A stretch of DNA of 19,634 nt from an uncultured Flavobacteriales bacterium. Its GTDB lineage: Bacteria; Bacteroidota; Bacteroidia; Flavobacteriales_D; Crocinitomicaceae. Within the stretch, counting starts at the first letter, position 1, and the number at the start of each line of letters is the position of its first letter. The DNA lies in the NCBI GenBank assembly GCA_937876195.1, contig CALEIK010000002.1, positions 1 to 19,634 of the forward strand, read 5' to 3'. Below are positions 14,240-19,634 of the stretch, piece by piece. The notes beneath the pieces were generated by a model, which was given only the letters and a program-made list of their open reading frames with translations, was not told the origin of the DNA and ran no database searches. Both the position numbers and the translations under genes were made by a program.

Positions 14240-14596
14240 TTAAGCTTCTGCAGGAGCTTTTGATTTTGCACCGATTCTAACTCTACGCTTTTCAGCATAT
14301 TCTAAATGGTGTTTGTCCATTCTTACAGAAAGGAAACGCATTACACGCTCATCTCTTTTGAACATTAATTCTAAATCTGCAATTGCTTCTCCTGGCGCTT
14401 CGAACTCAAGTAAGAAGTAAAATCCAGTCGATTTTTTTTGAATAGGGTACGCTAATTTACGTAATCCCCAACTTTCAGAGTGCTTAATCTTTCCACCCAA
14501 TGAACCAATGTGGCTCTCGAATTTCTGCACTGCTTCCTTTGTCTGTTCTTCAGACAAAACGGGAGTTAAAATGAAAACAGTTTCGTAAGAATTCAT
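14240..14596 (-). CDS. rpsF: 30S ribosomal protein bS6
   Basis: The 118-residue protein begins MNSYETVFILTPVLSEEQTK and contains ESWGLRKLAYPIQKKSTGFY and FKRDERVMRFLSVRMDKH, the standard S6 features. S6 pairs with S18 on the 30S platform. It is the first gene of the operon; a TATCTTTG promoter element and a hairpin lie in the 5' region upstream. The tail (RRVRIGAKSKAPAEA) is short, as usual in Flavobacteriales. In several phyla the S6:S18 pair represses its own mRNA through a leader structure, so the hairpin may be of interest. Confidence 0.98.
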   Translation of the reverse strand: MNSYETVFILTPVLSEEQTKEAVQKFESHIGSLGGKIKHSESWGLRKLAYPIQKKSTGFYFLLEFEAPGEAIADLELMFKRDERVMRFLSVRMDKHHLEYAEKRRVRIGAKSKAPAEA

Positions 14597-14631
14597 AAAA
14601 TTGAATTTTTAATTATTAATAAAATATAATT

Positions 14632-14649
14632 CCTGCTTTTCTAAACAGG
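14632..14649 (-). promoter_or_regulatory. Leader hairpin upstream of rpsF
   Basis: In the minus-strand RNA, CCUGUUU (14649-14643) pairs with AAGCAGG (14638-14632), including one G-U pair, around an AGAA loop, 35 bases before the rpsF ATG. It would lie at the very 5' end of a transcript from the adjacent promoter. It may stabilise the mRNA or serve S6:S18 feedback; the CCG feature of the known S6:S18 motif is not visible. Confidence 0.4.
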
Positions 14650-14653
14650 AGCG

Positions 14654-14661
14654 CAAAGATA
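14654..14661 (-). promoter_or_regulatory. -7 element (TATCTTTG) of the rpsF operon
   Basis: On the minus strand TATCTTTG fits TAnnTTTG, 57 bases before the rpsF ATG. The region 14597-14837 is divergent between rpsF and the aconitase gene and is very AT-rich; no equally good element was found for the aconitase side, and no clear TTTG at -33. Confidence 0.55.
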
Positions 14662-14837
14662 GAAAAAAAATAAATAAATTGGTAGGTTGTAGGATAAAAG
14701 CTACAAAATCAACTTAAAAAGAAGATTGTTCGTCGAATAAAATGAAAATTATCGCCATGGCATCTTTCAAATACAAGAGTAAATGATTAAATTCGCCAGA
14801 CTTCAAGACAATTAATAATTTAATACAAAAAGCACAC

Positions 14838-17108
14838 ATGGTTTTCGATTTAGACATGATCAAAACGGTTTACGCCAACTACCCAGAAAGAATAGAGGCA
14901 GCAAGAAAAGTTGTAGGTAAACCACTTACATTGGCGGAAAAAATATTGTATACGCATCTTTGGGATGGAAATGCAACGACTGCATTTGAACGTGGGAAAT
15001 CTTACGTTGATTTCGCCCCAGATCGTGTCGCAATGCAGGATGCAACTGCACAAATGGCGTTGCTGCAATTCATGCAAGCTGGAAAACCAAAAGTAGCTGT
15101 CCCATCAACGGCTCACGCAGATCACTTGATTCAAGCGAAAATTGGTGCGGATAAAGATTTACAAGAAGGATTGAACAAGAACAACGAAGTGTTTAACTTT
15201 TTGAGTTCTGTGTGCGATAAATACGGCATTGGTTTTTGGAAGCCAGGAGCGGGAATTATTCACCAAGTTGTTTTGGAAAATTATGCATTCCCAGGTGGAA
15301 TGATGATCGGTACGGATTCACACACAGTAAACGCTGGTGGACTTGGAATGGTAGCAATTGGAGTAGGAGGAGCAGATGCTGTGGACGTTATGGCAGGAAT
15401 GGCGTGGGAATTGAAAATGCCGAAACTGATCGGTGTTAAATTGACTGGAAGATTAAACGGTTGGACGTCGCCTAAAGATGTGATATTGAAAGTTGCTGGA
15501 ATTCTTACTGTGAAAGGTGGAACGGGAGCAATTGTTGAATATTTCGGTGAAGGAGCGATTTCAATGTCCGCAACTGGAAAAGGAACAATTTGCAACATGG
15601 GAGCTGAGATTGGAGCAACGACTTCAACCTTTGGTTACGATGATTCAATGAGAAGATACTTGGCAGCAACAGGTCGACAAGAAGTAGTGGACGCTGCAGA
15701 TAAAATTGCAGAGCACTTAACAGGAGATGCGGAAGTGTACGCAAATCCAGAGAAGTACTTTGATCAAGTGATTGAAATTAATTTATCTGAATTGACTCCA
15801 CACTTGAACGGGCCGTTTACGCCAGATTTGGCAACGCCAGTAGCAGAAATGAAACAAAAGGCAGTAGCAAATGATTGGCCGCTAGAGATTGAGTGGGCAT
15901 TGATAGGATCGTGTACCAATTCATCGTATGAAGATTTATCACGTGCCGCTTCGATTGTAGAAGACGCTGTAGCGAAAGGAGTGGAGCCAAAAGCGATTTT
16001 AGGAATTAATCCTGGATCTGAAACAGTAAGATATACTGCTGAACGTGATGGGTTCATGGCTACATTCAATAAATTTAAATCTGCACGAATTTTTACAAAT
16101 GCCTGCGGACCGTGTATTGGGCAGTGGGACAGAGAAGGAGCAGAGAAGCAAGAAAAGAATTCAATTGTACACTCGTTCAATAGAAACTTTGCGAAACGTG
16201 CAGATGGAAATCCAAATACGCACGCATTTGTTGCATCACCAGAGATGGTCGCAGCGATAGCGATTTCAGGAAGATTGGATTTTAATCCAATTACCGACAC
16301 ATTGACGAACAAAGCAGGAGAGCAAGTACGCTTGGCTGAACCAACAGGATTTGAATTGCCGGCGAGAGGATTTGATGTAGGTGACAATGGTTATCAAGCA
16401 CCAGCAGAGGATGGCTCTGTTGTATCTGTGGTAGTTAGTCCAGATTCAGAGCGTCTCCAGTTATTGGAACCTTTTGCTCCTTGGGATGGAAAGAATATTA
16501 CAAATGCAAAATTGTTGATCAAAGCACAAGGGAAATGTACTACGGATCACATTTCTATGGCAGGGCCTTGGTTGCGTTATAGAGGTCACCTTGATAACAT
16601 TTCCAATAATATGTTGATTGGAGCAGTGAACGCGTTTGGTGGAGCAACGAATGAAGTTGTGAATCAATTGACAGGAAGCAAAGGAGAAGTCCCAGCAACG
16701 GCTCGTGCATACAAAGCAGCGGGAATTCCATCGATTGTGGTTGGAGATCACAATTATGGTGAAGGTTCTTCTCGTGAGCACGCAGCAATGGAACCACGTC
16801 ACCTTGGTGTGATTGCGGTAATTGTGAAATCATTTGCGCGCATCCACGAAACAAACTTGAAAAAACAAGGATTACTTGGTTTAACGTTTGCAAACGAAGC
16901 GGATTACGATAAAATTAGAGAAGATGATACGTTCAACTTTGTTGATTTGGAAGCACTTGCTCCAGGGAAACAGTTGACATTGGAAGCGGTGCATGCCGAT
17001 GGATCTAAAGATGTGATTATGTTAAACCATACTTACAACGCTCAACAAATTGATTGGTACCGTGCAGGTTCAGCATTGAATTTGATTAAAACGCAAGCGA
17101 ATTCATAA
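14838..17108 (+). CDS. acn: Aconitate hydratase, mitochondrial type
   Basis: The enzyme isomerises citrate to isocitrate in the TCA cycle. The 756 residues match mitochondrial-type aconitases, shorter than AcnA/IRP types. The [4Fe-4S] ligands are C359 (GSCTNSSYEDLSRAA), C423 and C426 (NACGPCIGQW), almost the same positions as in mature mammalian aconitase. Other signatures are GTDSHTVNAGGLGMVAIGVG, AQGKCTTDHISMAGPWLRY, and the swivel-domain GEGSSREHAAMEPRHLG with VKSFARIHETNLKKQGLLG. It is a single gene between the divergent rpsF operon and a strong terminator at 17133-17162. The ATG at 14838 begins MVFDLDMIKTVYANYPERI, as in other Bacteroidota homologues. Confidence 0.98.
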   Translation: MVFDLDMIKTVYANYPERIEAARKVVGKPLTLAEKILYTHLWDGNATTAFERGKSYVDFAPDRVAMQDATAQMALLQFMQAGKPKVAVPSTAHADHLIQAKIGADKDLQEGLNKNNEVFNFLSSVCDKYGIGFWKPGAGIIHQVVLENYAFPGGMMIGTDSHTVNAGGLGMVAIGVGGADAVDVMAGMAWELKMPKLIGVKLTGRLNGWTSPKDVILKVAGILTVKGGTGAIVEYFGEGAISMSATGKGTICNMGAEIGATTSTFGYDDSMRRYLAATGRQEVVDAADKIAEHLTGDAEVYANPEKYFDQVIEINLSELTPHLNGPFTPDLATPVAEMKQKAVANDWPLEIEWALIGSCTNSSYEDLSRAASIVEDAVAKGVEPKAILGINPGSETVRYTAERDGFMATFNKFKSARIFTNACGPCIGQWDREGAEKQEKNSIVHSFNRNFAKRADGNPNTHAFVASPEMVAAIAISGRLDFNPITDTLTNKAGEQVRLAEPTGFELPARGFDVGDNGYQAPAEDGSVVSVVVSPDSERLQLLEPFAPWDGKNITNAKLLIKAQGKCTTDHISMAGPWLRYRGHLDNISNNMLIGAVNAFGGATNEVVNQLTGSKGEVPATARAYKAAGIPSIVVGDHNYGEGSSREHAAMEPRHLGVIAVIVKSFARIHETNLKKQGLLGLTFANEADYDKIREDDTFNFVDLEALAPGKQLTLEAVHADGSKDVIMLNHTYNAQQIDWYRAGSALNLIKTQANS

Positions 17109-17132
17109 ACCAGAATGTTTTCGAACGATTAA

Positions 17133-17162
17133 AAATAGAGTCTTGAATCCAAGACTCTATTT
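17133..17162 (+). terminator. Rho-independent terminator after aconitase
   Basis: AAATAGAGTCTTG (17133-17145) and CAAGACTCTATTT (17150-17162) form a perfect 13-bp stem with a 4-nt loop, continuing into a T-run to 17167, 24 bases after the aconitase stop. Confidence 0.92.
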
Positions 17163-17169
17163 TTTTTAC

Positions 17170-17177
17170 TAATTTTC
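17170..17177 (+). promoter_or_regulatory. Possible -7 element (TAATTTTC) before the HTH-like gene
   Basis: TAATTTTC differs from TAnnTTTG only in the last base and lies three bases before the ATG at 17181, in the same place as the -7 elements at 7759 and 13344. It overlaps the region just after the terminator T-run. Confidence 0.3.
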
Positions 17178-17180
17178 ACC

Positions 17181-18191
17181 ATGAGAGAAGATATTCAAAC
17201 CACGCTTTTTCAGCTAATCAAGAACAAGATTGCAGGTCAAGATTCTCTGGGATTTATTTTATCTGAAGTCTTGAGTATTAGTCCCGATGCGGTGTACCGT
17301 AGATATAGAGGTGAAACGCATCTAACCGCACAAGAAGTAAGGAAGTTGTGCATTCATTTCAATATTTCTTTTGACGCACTTATTGAGTTGGAAAAAGGGA
17401 AGGTCGTTTTTTCCTACCCACCATTTGAAAGTTATGATTGCAAATTGGAATCGTATCTGGAAGGGATTTTAGTTGCTTTTCAGAAATTGAAATCACTCGG
17501 AGAACCTGAAATCATCTTATCGATTAAGAATACGCACTTTTTTCAATTGTTGAATTTTCCTCATTTGGTAAGGTTTAGTTTGTTTTTCTGGGCGAAGACA
17601 CATTTGCGAATAGATGAATTGAAAGATCAGTTGTTTCAACACGAAAAGACAACGGAACGTGCTTTTGGACTGGGAAAGGAAATCATCAGTATTTATAATT
17701 CAATCCCATCTAAGGAAATTTTTGATTTAGAATTGATGCGTGGTTATTTACGGCAAATTCATTATTACTACAAATCGCATTTATTTCAAGAGCCTGAGTA
17801 CGCAATCTTTCTCTGCGAACGAATTGAAATGATGTCAGCACACCTGAAAGAGCAAGCGGCATGCGGAAAAAAGTTCATGTATGGAACTACTGCTCCAGCC
17901 TCTGGAAATGATTTTGAGATGTATTTGAATGAAACAATCAATACCGACAGCACTTTTTATTACAAAGGCAAGGAGTTAGAGGGAATCTATATCTCTCATA
18001 ACGTTATGAATTATTTGCACACTGAGGATGAGAACTATGTGAAGGACAGTAAATCACTCATGGAAAAGCAAATCGCCAACTCCAGCTTGATCAGTGTTGT
18101 CAACGAAAAAGAGCGCAACAATTATTTCTACGAGTTTGACCGAACAGTTAAAACCTTCAAGCAAAAAATCAGTGCTGATTTGGAGGTATAG
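17181..18191 (+). CDS. Uncharacterised protein with an N-terminal helix-turn-helix-like region
   Basis: The 336-residue cytoplasmic protein has an N-terminal region (about 10-70) reading LGFILSEVLSISPDAVYRRY, then RGETHLTAQEVRKLCIHFNI and SFDALI. This is the layout of a Cro/XRE-like domain in which 'SPDAVYRRYRGE' is the recognition helix and 'ALxxLCxxFxIS' the closing helices. The remaining ~260 residues are mostly helical, rich in Phe, Tyr and Leu (GKEIISIYNSIPSKEIFDLE, MRGYLRQIHYYYKSHLFQEP) with no enzyme motif, and could be a ligand-binding or dimerisation part. I regard it as a probable transcription regulator of a Flavobacteriales-specific family; the target is unknown. It is monocistronic, bounded by terminators on both sides. 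Confidence 0.65.
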   Translation: MREDIQTTLFQLIKNKIAGQDSLGFILSEVLSISPDAVYRRYRGETHLTAQEVRKLCIHFNISFDALIELEKGKVVFSYPPFESYDCKLESYLEGILVAFQKLKSLGEPEIILSIKNTHFFQLLNFPHLVRFSLFFWAKTHLRIDELKDQLFQHEKTTERAFGLGKEIISIYNSIPSKEIFDLELMRGYLRQIHYYYKSHLFQEPEYAIFLCERIEMMSAHLKEQAACGKKFMYGTTAPASGNDFEMYLNETINTDSTFYYKGKELEGIYISHNVMNYLHTEDENYVKDSKSLMEKQIANSSLISVVNEKERNNYFYEFDRTVKTFKQKISADLEV

Positions 18192-18208
18192 GTTTATTGG
18201 TACAAATC

Positions 18209-18241
18209 AAAAAGAGAGGGCAAATCGTGCCCTCTCTTTTT
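18209..18241. terminator. Bidirectional rho-independent terminator between convergent genes
   Basis: AAAAAGAGAGGGC (18209-18221) and GCCCTCTCTTTTT (18229-18241) form a perfect 13-bp stem with a 7-nt loop. It is flanked by T-runs in both directions, so it can end the HTH-like gene (plus) and the surface-protein gene (minus, stop at 18264). Confidence 0.93.
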
Positions 18242-18263
18242 TTGTCTGAAATTTATAATTATT

Positions 18264-19634
18264 CTATCGAGCAAGGGTCACATGACCATGTCCAGATAAA
18301 ACATCACCATTTATACCAACTATTTCATATTTCACAAAATAAACACCGTCTTCGGCAGGACTTCCTCCCGGTGATGTTCCGTCCCAGACTGGATTGATTC
18401 CATTTCCTTGGAACATCAAGTTATTCCAACGATTCACGATGATGTACTCAATTGAGACCACGTTTTGTGCGTCTATGAAAAAGAAATCATTCGAATTATC
18501 TCCATTCGGCGTAAACACGTTAGGGATATTGAGGATCGGTGCAGGAAACTCCATCACAACGATTTGCACAGTATCATAATCTGAGCAGATTCCATTTGTA
18601 GCTGTTAAGACTACCCAATAGGTTCCTGGCTCGTCAAATGTATTTGTTTGTGTGTTTAAGTTGAGTGTTGTTCCTGTGGTTCCGTCGCCAAAATTCCAAT
18701 AGTAAGAATTCGCAAGTGCTGAGTTATTGTAGAAATCAACAACCAAGGATGGAAACCCTGTTTCTATACTTGCGGTCACATCGGCTATTGGCATATCCAT
18801 AATAGTAATTGTTACCATGTCATTATTGGAACATCCATTTGCATCTTCCGCTGTTACCGTAAATGTTTCACCATCACTAGCTCCGGTAATGGTTGGATTT
18901 TGATCTGTTGCATTTGTTATTGTTGCGCCCATATTCGACGTCCAATCCCAACTAGTAGCGTCACCTCCAGTTTCACTAACATCCATCGCGTTACCAGTAC
19001 AGTATGGTCCTGAGTTGGTTGCAGTTACCGCAGGGAGTGGATTAACAGTAACGGTTGTCATTGCTGTATTTTGACATCCATTTACATCTTCTACTGTTAC
19101 TGTAAATGTTTCACCATCACTAGCTCCGGTGATGGTTGGATTTTGATCTGTTGCATTTGTTATTGTTGCACCCATATCCGACGTCCAATTCCAACTAGTA
19201 GCGTCACCTCCTGTTTCACTGATATCCATAACATCGTTAGCACAGTATGGCCCAGAGTTGGTTGCAGTTGCAGTGGGAATAGGGTTAATTAAAACGGTTG
19301 TCATTGCTGTATTAGAACATCCATTTGCATCTTCCGCGGTTACGGTAAATGTTTCACCATCACTAGCTCCGGTAATGGTTGGATTTTGATCTGTTGCATT
19401 TGTGATTGTTGCTCCCATATCCGACGTCCAATTCCAACTAGTAGCGTCACCTCCAGTTTCACTGATATCCATCGCATCATTAGCACAGTATGGCCCAGAG
19501 TTGGTTGCAGTTACCGTAGGCAGTGGATTTAAGGTGACGGTTGTTATTGCTGTATTTTGACATCCATTTACACCTTCACCTGTTACTGTAAACGTTTCAC
19601 CATCACTAGCTCCGGTAATGGTTGGATTTTGATC
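18264..19634 (-). CDS. Large repetitive surface protein with PKD domain and T9SS type B (gliding motility-associated) C-terminal domain; N-terminus outside window
   Basis: The frame is open to the right edge, so only the C-terminal 456 residues are visible; an internal ATG at 19472 is not the start. From the edge: three to four Ig-like repeats of 81 residues (MDISETGGDATSWNWTSDMG ... NPTITGASDGETFTV ... NGC ... TATNSGPYC); a PKD domain at about 18788-18552 (VVDFYNNSALANSYYWNFGD, GTYWVVLTATNG); and a gliding motility-associated C-terminal domain at about 18551-18267 (NIPNVFTPNGDNSNDFF, EYIIVNRWNN, PVWDGTSPGGSPAEDGVYFV). The last is the T9SS type B sorting domain, so the protein is secreted through the outer membrane and held at the surface, probably as an adhesin or motility-related protein. 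The gene ends 22 bases from the shared terminator. Confidence 0.9.
   Translation of the reverse strand, partial: DQNPTITGASDGETFTVTGEGVNGCQNTAITTVTLNPLPTVTATNSGPYCANDAMDISETGGDATSWNWTSDMGATITNATDQNPTITGASDGETFTVTAEDANGCSNTAMTTVLINPIPTATATNSGPYCANDVMDISETGGDATSWNWTSDMGATITNATDQNPTITGASDGETFTVTVEDVNGCQNTAMTTVTVNPLPAVTATNSGPYCTGNAMDVSETGGDATSWDWTSNMGATITNATDQNPTITGASDGETFTVTAEDANGCSNNDMVTITIMDMPIADVTASIETGFPSLVVDFYNNSALANSYYWNFGDGTTGTTLNLNTQTNTFDEPGTYWVVLTATNGICSDYDTVQIVVMEFPAPILNIPNVFTPNGDNSNDFFFIDAQNVVSIEYIIVNRWNNLMFQGNGINPVWDGTSPGGSPAEDGVYFVKYEIVGINGDVLSGHGHVTLAR
18987..19634 (-). repeat. 243-bp tandem repeats encoding 81-residue Ig-like modules
   Basis: Units run 19634-19473 (partial), 19472-19230 and 19229-18987; a fourth, degenerate copy starts at 18986 and diverges near 18790. 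The exact period is 243 bp, seen from the recurring 'TTTCACTGATATCCAT' at 19457, 19214 and (variant) 18971. Full copies are nearly identical at DNA level, which suggests recent duplication or gene conversion and makes copy-number change by recombination likely. Confidence 0.9.

Noticed and set aside
15281..16387. Minus-strand open frames of up to 207 codons opposite aconitase
   Set aside because: Aconitase is certain on the plus strand; these frames reflect its codon bias and have no recognisable domains.

Overview
The window looks like chromosome from a member of the Bacteroidota, most likely order Flavobacteriales and close to Crocinitomicaceae/Fluviicola; this is an inference from gene content. 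Supporting signs are two type IX secretion (T9SS) cargo proteins, SprB-like repeats, a 'gliding motility-associated' C-terminal domain, a mitochondrial-type aconitase, a fused MoaC-MoaB protein, the rpsF-rpsR-rplI order without ssb, and TAnnTTTG promoter elements. No tRNA, rRNA, CRISPR array or insertion sequence was seen. No gene-free stretch exceeds 300 bases; the longest (2307-2560, 254 bp, and 14597-14837, 241 bp) are described.

Layout. 1-1186: 3' part of the pyruvate dehydrogenase E2 gene. 1374-2306: secreted, Cys-rich T9SS protein. 2307-2560: spacer with interleaved inverted repeats. 2561-3672: uncharacterised membrane protein and a TerB-like protein. 3678-12283: the core of the window, molybdenum cofactor (Moco) synthesis plus an ABC importer, nearly all on the minus strand. 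In transcription order it reads substrate-binding lipoprotein, FecCD-type permease, ATPase, moeA, then (after a plus-strand RelE/ParE toxin-antitoxin pair) ModE-type regulator, mobA, moaD, moaE, moaCB, small membrane protein, moaA. 12374-13339: diheme cytochrome c peroxidase. 13472-14596: rpsF-rpsR-rplI with a terminator. 14838-17108: aconitase. 17181-18191: HTH-like regulator. 18264-19634: T9SS type B surface protein with 243-bp tandem repeats, running off the right edge.

How the genes work together. MoaA and the MoaC half of MoaCB turn GTP into cyclic pyranopterin monophosphate. MoaD and MoaE add the dithiolene sulfurs. The MoaB/MogA half of MoaCB adenylylates molybdopterin, MoeA inserts molybdate, and MobA can add a nucleotide. 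The BtuCDF/FecCD-type importer is translationally coupled to moeA, so it is a good candidate for a molybdate/tungstate importer like Haemophilus MolABC. The ModE-type repressor has only a DNA-binding domain. Directly in front of its start codon lies a dyad (7597-7622) that fits the enterobacterial ModE operator in half-sites and spacing, so autoregulation of the moa operon is likely. No moeB is present in the window.

The most interesting leads are this ModE box with a sensor-less ModE, the candidate Mo importer coupled to moeA, the small membrane protein in frame with moaA (separated by TAG and one codon, then a TTG start), the interleaved inverted repeats at 2323-2508, and two or three genes with a -7 element only 3-4 nt before ATG, which suggests leaderless mRNAs.
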